Source: Crocinitomicaceae bacterium
GTDB taxonomy: Bacteria > Bacteroidota > Bacteroidia > Flavobacteriales_D > Crocinitomicaceae
Length of the DNA: 64,000 bases
NCBI GenBank assembly: GCA_016719925.1
Contig: JADJYC010000003.1
Location: forward strand, 186,001-250,000
Direction: 5' to 3'
The notes beneath the pieces are model-generated. The model was not told the origin of the DNA. It worked only from the letters and a program-made list of their open reading frames with translations, and did not search any database. The translations under genes and the position numbers were made by a program. This document shows positions 1-8,761 of the stretch, one piece after another (position 1 is the stretch's first letter; the number at the start of each line of letters is the position of its first letter).

Positions 1-613
1 CTGCAGGAAAAGGAACAATTGTAATACTTGTTGAAATATTTTCCACCAATTTTACACGGATAATATTGCTGTGAGACTGACCACCAACATTCAGTGTACC
101 AGAGCCATCAACAGTGATAACAGCTGTTCCATCGGCAGGGCCAGTTCCTGTTCCACCATTTACATCCACCTGACCGCTCATCACGTCATTAATAGTAGTT
201 CCTACCGATGCTGGATAAGTCATGAACTTTAACGGGTCAAGATAATAAGCTATTTCCACCGCGTAAGCATCTACCGTAAATTCATAACCATAAATTGTGG
301 TAGAATCAGCTGAACACAGATAATAAATACTGGCAAAAGTTGCCAAATCCTCATGATACTCAGCTGGAGAAAATTGTCCGGGAACAGAATTGTCGATGAC
401 AGATGAATTTGAAGGAACTCCCAATTCTCCATATAAAGACGTATAATTCCAGGTAACACCAGTACCTGTTACTGCGTCAAGTGTGGCAGCACTGCTATCC
501 ATTACAAAATAAACGGTAGACATGCCGTCAGACAAGGTATCTGCAGCAGTAATGGACTGGGCAGTAACGCCAAGACTCATTGATACAGCAGAAAATAGTA
601 AAACTTTTTTCAT
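1..613 (-). CDS. Secreted protein of unknown function (3' end cut by the window edge)
   Basis: An open frame of about 204 codons starts at the ATG on the minus strand (611-613) and runs off the left edge. It begins with a typical signal peptide (MKKVLLFSAVSMSLGVTAQ, cleavage probably after AQ). The mature part is rich in Ser, Thr, Asp and Tyr, like an exported Bacteroidota surface protein. The C-terminus, where a T9SS sorting domain would lie, is outside the window, so secretion by T9SS cannot be tested here. I do not recognise the family. Confidence 0.75.
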   Translation of the reverse strand, partial: MKKVLLFSAVSMSLGVTAQSITAADTLSDGMSTVYFVMDSSAATLDAVTGTGVTWNYTSLYGELGVPSNSSVIDNSVPGQFSPAEYHEDLATFASIYYLCSADSTTIYGYEFTVDAYAVEIAYYLDPLKFMTYPASVGTTINDVMSGQVDVNGGTGTGPADGTAVITVDGSGTLNVGGQSHSNIIRVKLVENISTSITIVPFPA

Positions 614-958
614 AATTTCTTTGTTAATGTTTTGAATTAGTGACTAAATGTACAACTTTGCTAACGATTAAAAACAAGGGATAGGTTGGAAGGCATAAAA
701 AATTATCAAAGGTTTCATTAATAGGAGCATTATTGCTATCCCTGTTATTCGGGTATTTACTGAAAGATTTAAATTTGATTATGATTTTGAAGCTTTTTTC
801 CGGTTGACGACCCTGAAACGGTCTTTTAAGAACACCGCAAGAAATTTGAATCCGATAACGACTTCGTTTTTGTTGCTATACCAAATGAACCGTCTGTTTT
901 CAACAGGGAGTTTTTACTGAGAGTTGATGCCTTTGCAGACAGCATTGCAAAAGATACA

Positions 959-1876
959 TTGGTTAGAGATGTTCAATGTCTGACCAACATGAACGAGTAT
1001 ATAAAAACTCCCTTTTCACCGCCAGTTGAAAGACCATTACTGAATTTGGATGACAATGACTTCACCAAAGATTCTTCACGCATTTTTAACAAACCGGATA
1101 TAGCAGGTTTTTATATAAATGCCAAAGCAAATGCTGTTTTGATTTCTATCAGACATCAGCAGTTCATGTCCAAGAAAAAATGTGATTTACTAAAATCAAA
1201 TCTGGATAATCTGATTGCTCACTTTGAATTTGCAGATACCAAATATGCCGGCCGTGCAATCGGAATGAATTATTATATCCACAAAATGCAGTATGAAACC
1301 GGATTGTTTATTGGTCTTTCTTTCATACTTGTTATCGGATTTCTCTGGCTCACTTTCAAATCTTTCTGGGGTGTATGGGTGCCTCTTACCATTGTTGCCC
1401 TTTCAATGGTTTGGGTGGTTGGTTTTATGGTGCTGGTAGGTCAGCCCATCAACCTGATTTTAACTGTACTTCCTTCTATCGTTTTTGTGGTTGCCATGTC
1501 TGATGTGATTCATCTTGTATCAAAATATCTGGATGAGCTGCGCACCGGAAAATCAAAATTAGATGCTGTTAAAACTGCTTACAAACAAGTTGGATTAGCT
1601 ACCCTGATGACATCTCTTACCACAGCAATTGGATTTATTACGCTGCTGACTGTAAATATGCAGCCCGTAAAAGATTTTGGAATTTACACAGCAATTGGTG
1701 TTATGCTTGCTTTTGCACTTGCATATACCGTATTGCCGGGATTGCTTATTTATACCAAAACCCCAAAAATCGCAGACACATCTTTAACAGATACAGTGTG
1801 GTATAAAATTCTACACCGTTTATTCAGACAACTCATCAGAAAAGAAAATTTGTTTTTGTCAGTGCGCTTATTGTGA
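959..1876 (+). CDS. RND/MMPL-family exporter, N-terminal half (broken gene)
   Basis: This is an MMPL-type RND permease, a proton-driven inner-membrane exporter of lipids or hydrophobic compounds. The frame has a periplasmic loop, then membrane segments from about residue 118 on, and the RND motif around AMSDVIHL where the family has its conserved Asp. Coding similarity begins further upstream, near 691: LSKVSLIGALLLSLLFGYLL and then DYDFEAFFPVDDP can be read there, but only by restoring single T residues near 776 and 798. An in-frame TAA follows near 828, and the start codon appears as ATAAAA where ATGAAA is expected. A further lost base near 1850 shifts the end of the frame. The gene is non-functional as written. 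Confidence 0.8.
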   Translation: MVRDVQCLTNMNEYIKTPFSPPVERPLLNLDDNDFTKDSSRIFNKPDIAGFYINAKANAVLISIRHQQFMSKKKCDLLKSNLDNLIAHFEFADTKYAGRAIGMNYYIHKMQYETGLFIGLSFILVIGFLWLTFKSFWGVWVPLTIVALSMVWVVGFMVLVGQPINLILTVLPSIVFVVAMSDVIHLVSKYLDELRTGKSKLDAVKTAYKQVGLATLMTSLTTAIGFITLLTVNMQPVKDFGIYTAIGVMLAFALAYTVLPGLLIYTKTPKIADTSLTDTVWYKILHRLFRQLIRKENLFLSVRLL

Positions 1877-2688
1877 CTGCCGTCAGTATCACAGGAACAT
1901 TGCTTATCAAAACAAATTATTTTTTACTGGAAGACATCAGTAAAAAAAGTTCTGTCAGACAGGATTACGAATATTTTGACAAGGAATTTATGGGACTGCG
2001 TCCGTTTGAAATGGCTGTTATTATAAAAGATCCCGGCAAAACTGTTTATGATTATGAGGTACTCTGTGAAATGAATAAAGTGGAGAACTTTCTAATTGAT
2101 GAATATGGTTTGAAAAGATGTTTTTCATTGGTAGGCGTTGTAAAATTCGCAAACAGAATTCAACACGGCGGTCAGCCTGAATATTACGTCATGCCTGACA
2201 GTGCAGAAACCATGTCACTGATAAATCAGATAAAAGCATTTGACAAAAAAGCAGATAACAAGAATAATTCTTTGAACGATTCGCTCAACACAAAAGAACG
2301 CATTGGATTATCCTTTCTGGTAGATTCCACTGAAACTTATGCGCGGATTTCAAGCACCATGGGTGACATTGGTCTTGAAAAAATCAAGGTAAAAAACAAA
2401 AAACTTCAAACGTTCATTGAAGATGAAATTAATTCTGATTTGGTAGAATTTAAATTAACAGGCACCGGTCACCTGCTTGATATGAATATGAGCAGTCTGG
2501 CCAAAAATCTTTTGTATGGTTTATTAATCAGTGTCGGACTTATTGGTTTGATCATGGGCCTTTTATACAGATCAATCAAAATGGTTGTCATTGCTTTAAT
2601 AGTAAATGTTCTTCCTCTTGTTATGATTGGAGCTGTACTAGGCTTTGCAGGAGTTGATCTCAAAGTTTCTTTTTGCATTGATGGCTGA
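1873..2688 (+). CDS. RND/MMPL-family exporter, C-terminal half with internal deletion
   Basis: This continues the preceding exporter. The true reading enters upstream of the nominal start (KFVFVSALIVTAVS, from about 1850). It has the second periplasmic domain and membrane segments near residues 215-260. After the conserved VDLKVS near 2660 the sequence jumps, with a frame change, to ALMADLFLLP and a TAA at about 2742. That is the extreme C-terminal helix of the family. Roughly 60-70 residues, including the second GIAVDDTIH-type motif, are missing between the two. This is either a real deletion or a collapsed assembly. Confidence 0.75.
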   Translation: MTAVSITGTLLIKTNYFLLEDISKKSSVRQDYEYFDKEFMGLRPFEMAVIIKDPGKTVYDYEVLCEMNKVENFLIDEYGLKRCFSLVGVVKFANRIQHGGQPEYYVMPDSAETMSLINQIKAFDKKADNKNNSLNDSLNTKERIGLSFLVDSTETYARISSTMGDIGLEKIKVKNKKLQTFIEDEINSDLVEFKLTGTGHLLDMNMSSLAKNLLYGLLISVGLIGLIMGLLYRSIKMVVIALIVNVLPLVMIGAVLGFAGVDLKVSFCIDG

Positions 2689-2774
2689 TTTGTTTTTACT
2701 GCCGGTATTGCTGATGATTTTCTATCCGAACCGCAAATCATAACTAATTCAGTACGATTTACGATATTTGTACT

Positions 2775-3920
2775 ATGCGGTTTGTTTCACCTGAATTTTT
2801 GTGGGCTTCATTTTTGATTGCAATTCCAATCATTGTCCATCTCTTCAATTTCAGAAGATACAAAGTCGTTTATTTTTCTCGTGTAAAATTTTTAAAAGAA
2901 GTAACGGAAGATTCCAAATCTGGTTTTAAACTGAAACATCTGCTTGTACTTATCAGCAGAATACTTGCAATTTTATTTCTTGTTTTTGCATTTGCCCAGC
3001 CATTTATCCCGTCTTCTAATCAGAATAATCTTGAAAATACCAGCCTGATTTATATTGACAACTCATACAGCATGGAAGCTGCAGGTATGGATGGAAATCT
3101 TCTCAATGAATCAAAAAACAAAGCCATTGAACTGGTTAAATCATTTGAAAAAAACGAAAAAGTTGTTTTGTTTACATCCGATTTATCTTCTGATCAGTTC
3201 CGTTTTTACAGCCCGGATGATGTCACAGAATCCATTAAGAAAATAAATTTTTCACCCCGTTCAACCAATCTGACAACTGTTTTAAATTCTATGATTGATC
3301 TGGTGTCTGAAACAGAAGAAAAAACCAACAACCGCCTTTTTCTTTTCAGTGATTTTCAAAAAACAACAACCAGTCTGTCTGATTTCAAACGCGCAGAACT
3401 ACCTTGTTATTTCTATCAGCCAAAGGCACAGCAAAAAGAAAATATCTTCATAGACAGTGTCTGGTTTGAATCACCCGTACACCGAATTAACACACCGTCA
3501 GATGTTTATTTCAGACTTCAGAATCACAGTGAAATGGCCCAACAGGATCTGACCGTAACATTAAAAATAGATGATAATCAAACTGCTCCAAAACGTATTT
3601 CAGCAGAAGCTAATTCAAGCGTTACCGGTTCATTCAATTTTACTGATCAGACACCGGGCATTAAATCAGGAACACTATCTGTTTCAACTTCACAGCTCTA
3701 TTTTGATGATACCTATTTTTTCACCTATGAGATAAAAGATAAAGTTGAAATTCTTTTGGTTTTGAACGATAACAAAACACCAAAAAATCTGGAACAACTT
3801 TATGCACTTGATTCTTATTATCATTATGAAAGTACTACCATTGGTTCACTCAATCAGGATCATTTCAAAAACAAAGAACTCATCATTATGCAAAATATTG
3901 ATGCCATTCCGGGCAGGTGA
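2775..3920 (+). CDS. BatA/VWA-domain membrane protein, N-terminal part
   Basis: An N-terminal BatA segment (residues 1-80) has two hydrophobic helices around the conserved PIIVHLFNFRR. A von Willebrand A-like region follows, with a MIDAS-type motif DNSYS near residue 95. This architecture belongs to Bacteroidota proteins of about 680 residues related to BatA, of the Bat aerotolerance system, anchored in the inner membrane and facing the periplasm. The frame ends at 3920 because a base is missing in GGC(C)AGGTGAG. Restoring it gives IPGQVSEQLQNAL and joins the next frame. I see no batB-E or MoxR genes nearby. Confidence 0.75.
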   Translation: MRFVSPEFLWASFLIAIPIIVHLFNFRRYKVVYFSRVKFLKEVTEDSKSGFKLKHLLVLISRILAILFLVFAFAQPFIPSSNQNNLENTSLIYIDNSYSMEAAGMDGNLLNESKNKAIELVKSFEKNEKVVLFTSDLSSDQFRFYSPDDVTESIKKINFSPRSTNLTTVLNSMIDLVSETEEKTNNRLFLFSDFQKTTTSLSDFKRAELPCYFYQPKAQQKENIFIDSVWFESPVHRINTPSDVYFRLQNHSEMAQQDLTVTLKIDDNQTAPKRISAEANSSVTGSFNFTDQTPGIKSGTLSVSTSQLYFDDTYFFTYEIKDKVEILLVLNDNKTPKNLEQLYALDSYYHYESTTIGSLNQDHFKNKELIIMQNIDAIPGR

Positions 3921-4813
3921 GTGAACAATTACAAAATGCGCTGAAAGATGGTGCTACCGTTGTTTTGATTCCGGGATTAAATGCAGAAACGTCTGACTGG
4001 AATACATTACTGACCAATTTAAATATGCCAACACTTGGATCAAAATCATCTTCCGGTGAACTGAGTTATTTCAACGGGGAAGATCCATTATATCACGGCG
4101 TATTTGAAACTATTCCTTCCAATTATAAATATCCTCAGATTAGCCAGGCTTACACACTTAATGTTCAGAACAAACAGAATTTTATTACCCTATTCGGTTT
4201 TCATCCAACCCGGCCGTATATGATTTACAGTAATCATGCAAACGGAAGAGTAGTATTAGCCGGCTCATCGTTTGATCTTTCGGTTTCAGATTTTCAGAAT
4301 CACGCCTTATTTGCTGCAACTTTCCTGAGATTTGCCGAAACCGCTTCCTTTCAGAAACCACTGGCCATGATCATTGGTGAAATGGAAAATCTGCCGGTAA
4401 ACAAAATCATTGATGAAAAAAATCCGATCCACCTGATCAATACAGAAATGACTACAGATATTATTCCGCAGCTTATAAATACCGGTAACTCACGCGTACT
4501 GTCATTTGCCCAGATTCAGGACAAATTAAGATCATCCGGGTTTTATAAACTGACAGACAACAGCAAATACAACGATGTTCTTGCCCTGAACTACAACTGT
4601 TTTGAATCAGATATAACCTGCCTTACACAGGAAGAATTACTTGAAAATTTTTCAAAATCTGGCTGGACCAGTGTGTCCGCCCTCTCAGTTGCTGAAACAG
4701 GAACCATTGAATTAAGCGCCATCAAAGCCAGAGAATACTGGAGATTGTGCATAATTTTAAGCCTTCTGTTTATAGCTGTTGAAATCTTATTGCTGAAATT
4801 GTGGAAGTCTTAG
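3917..4813 (+). CDS. BatA/VWA-domain membrane protein, C-terminal part
   Basis: This is the second half of the 2775 gene in a shifted frame. It reads as a glutamine-amidotransferase-like or DUF4159-like fold, as in the C-terminal half of this family, and closes with one membrane helix at residues 276-296 followed by LKLWKS. With the first half the product would be about 680 residues, the normal family length, so only one base seems to be lost. The stop codon overlaps the -7 element of the next gene. Confidence 0.75.
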   Translation: MSEQLQNALKDGATVVLIPGLNAETSDWNTLLTNLNMPTLGSKSSSGELSYFNGEDPLYHGVFETIPSNYKYPQISQAYTLNVQNKQNFITLFGFHPTRPYMIYSNHANGRVVLAGSSFDLSVSDFQNHALFAATFLRFAETASFQKPLAMIIGEMENLPVNKIIDEKNPIHLINTEMTTDIIPQLINTGNSRVLSFAQIQDKLRSSGFYKLTDNSKYNDVLALNYNCFESDITCLTQEELLENFSKSGWTSVSALSVAETGTIELSAIKAREYWRLCIILSLLFIAVEILLLKLWKS

Positions 4814-4821
4814 TACTTTTG
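4814..4821 (+). promoter_or_regulatory. Bacteroidota -7 element (TACTTTTG)
   Basis: Perfect match to TAnnTTTG, 20 bases upstream of the dihydroorotase-like start at 4842 and immediately after the stop of the BatA-like gene. Confidence 0.55.
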
Positions 4822-4841
4822 TCATCAATTCAATCGGTTTA

Positions 4842-5444
4842 ATGAAAATACTCATCAAGTCGGCAAAAATAATTTCTCAGGGAAATCAGTTCCATCAGAA
4901 AGTGTGCGACATTTTTATTGAAGATGGTATCATCACCCAGGTGGGAACCGGCCTAAAGGTTTCTGCAGACAAAGAAATTTCATTCCCAAATCTTCATGTT
5001 TCATCCGGCTGGTTTGATGCCAAAGTCAATTTTTGTGATCCGGGACTGGAACATAAAGAAGATATACTCAGCGGTACTGCTTTGGCAGCAGCAGGCGGAA
5101 TGACTGCCGTAGCAATTTACCCGGATACGCTTCCTAAAATCTCAAACAAATCACAGGTAGAATATGTAATCAATAAAGCTTCACTTGGATCTGTTTCTAT
5201 TCACCCGGTTGGATCTCTGACGGATCAGCTTGCCGGTTCTGTCTTATCAGAAATGTATGACATGACACAGGCAGGTGCCATCGCATTTTCAGATGCAGAA
5301 AAACAAGTGAGTGCAGGAATTATGTACCGCGCACTTTTGTACGCAAAAAATTTCAACGGACTGGTGATATCATTTCCTTATGACTCTTCCATTTTTGGAA
5401 AAGGCATGGTGCATGAAGGAAAGCAAGTGTGCTCACCGGACTAA
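4842..5444 (+). CDS. pyrC: Dihydroorotase-like protein (PyrC family), N-terminal part
   Basis: This is a cyclic amidohydrolase related to type I dihydroorotase, the third step of pyrimidine synthesis. The overall match to Bacteroidota proteins annotated as dihydroorotase is clear (GWFDAKVNFCDPGLEHKEDI, then AAAGGMTAVAIYPDT). The metal-binding HxH of active enzymes (DxHxHxR) is replaced: D59 is followed by K61 and N63. The protein may therefore be a catalytically weak or inactive homologue, as in the DHOase-like subunits that partner aspartate transcarbamoylase. The frame breaks near 5420, where one A of an AAAA run is missing (EGK-ASVLTGLK). Confidence 0.75.
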   Translation: MKILIKSAKIISQGNQFHQKVCDIFIEDGIITQVGTGLKVSADKEISFPNLHVSSGWFDAKVNFCDPGLEHKEDILSGTALAAAGGMTAVAIYPDTLPKISNKSQVEYVINKASLGSVSIHPVGSLTDQLAGSVLSEMYDMTQAGAIAFSDAEKQVSAGIMYRALLYAKNFNGLVISFPYDSSIFGKGMVHEGKQVCSPD

Positions 5445-6109
5445 AATCCATTCCGGCACTGGCTGAATATACAGTTGTTCAGCGTGATTTGAGTATTCTG
5501 GAATATACAGAATCGCGTTTGCATTTTACCGGAATTTCGACCAAAGAATCAGTTGAGATGATTCGTCAGGCCAAGAAAAAAGGATTGAATGTCACTGCAG
5601 ATTGTTATATGTATAACCTGATTTTTACTGAAGAAGAAGTACTTGGATTTGATTCCAATTTCAAGTTTCTTCCTCCGCTGCGCTCAGGTGAAGATCAGAA
5701 TGCACTGATAGCAGGATTAATTGACGGCACTATTGATTTTGTCTGCTCAGATCACAATCCGGAAGACATCGAAAACAAAGAAGTGGAATTTGATCATGCG
5801 GCGTTTGGCGCAATAGGAACACAAATTTTATTTGCAGCACTGAATAAGATAAAAGCTCTTTCTCTTGATCAGAAAATTAATCTCATCAGTTCACAACCAA
5901 GAAATGTGCTTGGTGTGGAAGAAGCAAAAATTGAAGTTGGTAAAACAGCGAATCTGACTCTTTTTGATCCTGATCTGAAATGGAAATTTACCAGAGAAAA
6001 CAATCTTTCAAAATCAAATAACAGCCCTTTACTCAATACTGAATTATCAGGTTGTGCATTAGGTACAATCAATCAAGGAATCCTTTCAATAACAGAACAA
6101 GGTGAGTAA
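5429..6109 (+). CDS. pyrC: Dihydroorotase-like protein (PyrC family), C-terminal part
   Basis: This continues the 4842 gene. It has the family landmarks SVLTGLKSIPALAEY, ISTKESVEMI, and CSDHNPEDIE, where the catalytic Asp-His region is kept. In the strand where active enzymes have a zinc-binding His (LHxxHxST), this one reads RLHFTGIST, so another ligand appears to be lost. The combined length of about 420 residues is normal. The last eight bases overlap the next gene. Confidence 0.72.
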   Translation: MLTGLKSIPALAEYTVVQRDLSILEYTESRLHFTGISTKESVEMIRQAKKKGLNVTADCYMYNLIFTEEEVLGFDSNFKFLPPLRSGEDQNALIAGLIDGTIDFVCSDHNPEDIENKEVEFDHAAFGAIGTQILFAALNKIKALSLDQKINLISSQPRNVLGVEEAKIEVGKTANLTLFDPDLKWKFTRENNLSKSNNSPLLNTELSGCALGTINQGILSITEQGE

Positions 6110-6671
6110 AGAAAAATCACATAACAGAAAATTCTTAAGTACATTTTTCAAAGAAAGAAAACAAGTTGGAGCGGTTGCGCCAAGTTCACGTTTTCTGGTA
6201 AAAAAAATGTGCAATAAAATAGATTTCAAAACCGCTAAAATAATTGTGGAGTTAGGACCCGGAACCGGCGTTTTCACGTATGAAATTCTTAAACGGGCTC
6301 TGCCTGATGCAAAAATATTTGTATTTGAACTCAATGAAGAATTTTACAAATTGCTGCAGGAAAAAATTACAGATCCCCGTGTTTCACTTTTCAATTTAAG
6401 CGCTGATCAGATTGATATTATTTTCAAGGATCAGAACATTAAACATGTGGACGCAATTCTTTCTTCGCTGCCACTGGCTGTGATTCCTGATCAGACCAAA
6501 AAGAAAATTCTGGTAAAATCATACGAAGCACTAAAATGCGGAGGCGTTTACGTACAATATCAGTACTCCCTTGCTTCCAAAAGACTGATTAAAATGTGTT
6601 TTCCTAAAATGAAAATTTCATTTACTACTATCAATCTTCCTCCGGCATTTATTTACACCGGAACAAAGTAA
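6102..6671 (+). CDS. Class I SAM-dependent methyltransferase (PmtA/KsgA-like)
   Basis: The 189-residue protein has a Rossmann methyltransferase fold. The SAM loop is VELGPGTGVFTYEIL near residue 48, an acidic residue follows in VFELNEEF, and SSLPLAVIP near residue 125 occupies the motif IV position. The N-terminal FLSTFFKERKQVGAVAPSS is typical of phospholipid N-methyltransferase-like proteins that resemble rRNA adenine dimethylases. The substrate is unknown: a phosphatidylethanolamine-type lipid is the family-based guess. It starts with GTG, overlapping the previous stop, so it is probably co-transcribed with the dihydroorotase-like gene. Confidence 0.75.
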   Translation: MSKEKSHNRKFLSTFFKERKQVGAVAPSSRFLVKKMCNKIDFKTAKIIVELGPGTGVFTYEILKRALPDAKIFVFELNEEFYKLLQEKITDPRVSLFNLSADQIDIIFKDQNIKHVDAILSSLPLAVIPDQTKKKILVKSYEALKCGGVYVQYQYSLASKRLIKMCFPKMKISFTTINLPPAFIYTGTK

Positions 6672-6694
6672 ATCTATAGCTTGTATTTTTTCAA

Positions 6695-6765
6695 CGTCAT
6701 TATTCACTATTTCTTATTGGATATTTAATATTCTTTAATTCTTAGAAATATCGAATATTAAATGT
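6695..6765. repeat. AT-rich inverted-repeat element (TTCTTATTGGATATTTA type)
   Basis: This intergenic stretch holds TTTCTTATTGGATATTTA, which recurs almost identically near 38145. A partly complementary tract around 6746-6765 (ATATCGAATATTAAATG) could pair with it. It lies between convergent genes and may act as a bidirectional terminator or a REP-like dispersed repeat. Confidence 0.45.
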
Positions 6766-6773
6766 AAAAGTTA

Positions 6774-7779
6774 CTAATTGAATTCCGTTGGGAAATAAAT
6801 TTCAGCACCACCCCATTCTACCAGCACAAGTCCTTTTCTTTCAAATGAAGTCAGATTTTGTTTCTGGATCTGAAAAGGAATTTCTTCAAGATCACTGACC
6901 GGAGTGTAAAACATAAAAATTCTTTTTTGAACGTCTGGTGCCGGTGAAACATGCACAGGTGCAATTTCTGAATTGTATTGCTCCGTTTCCAGATACTGAA
7001 TAAAAACATAATTGGATTCTGTCATTTGCGGTGCCCAAAAAGTAATGAAGTCTGTTTGCTCTTTTGAATTTAATCCAAGACTTGTCAATGAGCTTTCAAA
7101 AAAAGACACCAGTGTATCTGTACTCACTAAAAAACCTGCAACATTATTTCCATTTTTCTGATAATTTAAATCCGTCGTTTTTGCTTCCCAGAATAAATAT
7201 GGGTAAGTTTTTCCGTCCGCATTGTTTTCTAAATTGCCTTTGCTATCTGCTGTTACTTTCCAGCTTTCATTGTGCAGGATACATGAAAGCCATTCCCGGA
7301 TGAGAAATTTTCAATTCAACTTCCTGTTCCGTTTCTGAATACAAATAAATGACCGGTTTTTTCACATTCATTTCTCCTTCTGACCGGCTCACCGGACTGA
7401 AATTTATCACCACGCGGTGTCTGGATCTAAAATCGTAACTGCGAATAATTATTTCACCGTAATTTTTATGAAACATAAAAATGGAAGAATCTTTATGTGA
7501 AACTTTCAGCATATAAACACCATCAGCGTCAGTGTACGTTTTTTTCTTTTTGTCAGAAGTAGAAATCATTGCACCCACCAATACATTCCCAGACTGATCT
7601 TTCACCAGTCCTTCAATGATACAAACTCCTTTTGCAATTGTTGAATCGTATTGATCTGACACGATTTCATACACCGGACCATAAGGTCTCTTTTCATAAT
7701 CTAAACTGCTGGTATGAGATTCACCGGAATATCCGTTAACCCAAAAAACAATTGACACTATTAATAACGCTGATTTCAT
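6774..7779 (-). CDS. Secreted KPVIYLY/VEWGG-domain protein, array paralog 1 (frameshifted)
   Basis: This is the last of four tandem paralogs, about 335 residues. The order is signal peptide (residues 1-18), a CarboxypepD-regulatory-like beta-sandwich (about 50-115), and a C-terminal domain running from KPVIYLYSE to the terminal VEWGGAE. That domain includes YPYLFWEA, LGLNSKEQTDFITFWAPQM and PVSDLEE. The domain is widespread in bacteria, but I know of no assigned function. The open frames are 7267-7779 and 6774-7127; they join if one base is restored near 7272 (YPAHNESW). The start overlaps the stop of the upstream paralog as ATGA. Confidence 0.7.
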
Positions 7780-8759
7780 ATTTCACTGATTATTTTTCTG
7801 AAAGGTAATTCACTTCCTCCCCATTCTAAAACTGTAAAACCAGTTCGGTCAAAAGAGGAAAAATTCTGCTGATTAAATTCGAAAGGCAATGCAGGTGATT
7901 CCAGTGGTGTAAACAACATATACACTCTTCTGAAGCTCTCAGGTTTGGGAGTAACGGACAGGTCACAAACAGCTTCAGTCACATTTTCATCCAGAATAAA
8001 CTGAACAAAAACATAATCCGATAAAATCATTCTTGGTCCCCAGTAGGTAATAAAATCAGTTTGTTCTTTCTGATTCAAACCTAGTGCAGCAAGTGAATTT
8101 TCTAAATACGCAATTACGTTTTTTGATTCAATGAGATTTCCTTCAACCTGATTATTCTTTTTTACATAAGAAATATTCTCTGATTCGCCTTCCCAAAAGA
8201 TATAAGGATAAACTTTGCCATCTGTTCTATTCTGAATGTTCCCATCAGGTTGTACAGCCACGTTCCAGTTTCCATCAGAAACCGGATAAGTAAAAATCAA
8301 ATCAGGATGATTCACAGAAACACTTGCCGTCAATTCTTTGCCTGAATAAAAATAAATAACCGGTTTTTCCACTGTAACAGGAACCTCCGTATGTTCCATA
8401 GTAATAAAGTTAATTTCTACCATGTGCTGTGACTGAAAATCATATTTCCAGATGACAATCTCACCGTAATTCTGATGATAGAAAAAAACAGACGTATCAA
8501 GTATACTTAACACCATGGAGTAGTTTCCCTTTGCGTCTGAATAACAAAAACGGCTGCGGTCAAAATTTGAAACCAATCCGCCGGCAACAGGGTTTTCATT
8601 TACATCCAGAATTTTTCCTTTCATTACCGCCGTTCCGGCAGCAACATCTGAATTAAAAACATCCTTTTTTACCTGATAATAATTATACGGGATGTATTCA
8701 CCATAAGCATATGAAACGGTGATAAATGATGCAATAAATAACTGAAGAAAAAATTTCAT
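7776..8759 (-). CDS. Secreted KPVIYLY/VEWGG-domain protein, array paralog 2 (intact)
   Basis: Intact, 327 residues. It has a signal peptide to about residue 20 and a CarboxypepD-like module with GKILDVNENPVAGGLVSN at about 48-65, including the (Y/T)SDAKGNY turn of that family. The unknown domain follows: KPVIYFYSGKE, YPYIFWEGE, LGLNQKEQTDFITYWGPRM, RRVYMLFTP and TVLEWGGSE. It is probably exported to the periplasm or cell surface, and no T9SS C-terminal signal is visible. It lies 2 bases downstream of paralog 3, so it is translationally linked. Confidence 0.8.
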   Translation of the reverse strand: MKFFLQLFIASFITVSYAYGEYIPYNYYQVKKDVFNSDVAAGTAVMKGKILDVNENPVAGGLVSNFDRSRFCYSDAKGNYSMVLSILDTSVFFYHQNYGEIVIWKYDFQSQHMVEINFITMEHTEVPVTVEKPVIYFYSGKELTASVSVNHPDLIFTYPVSDGNWNVAVQPDGNIQNRTDGKVYPYIFWEGESENISYVKKNNQVEGNLIESKNVIAYLENSLAALGLNQKEQTDFITYWGPRMILSDYVFVQFILDENVTEAVCDLSVTPKPESFRRVYMLFTPLESPALPFEFNQQNFSSFDRTGFTVLEWGGSELPFRKIISEI

Positions 8760-8761
8760 AA

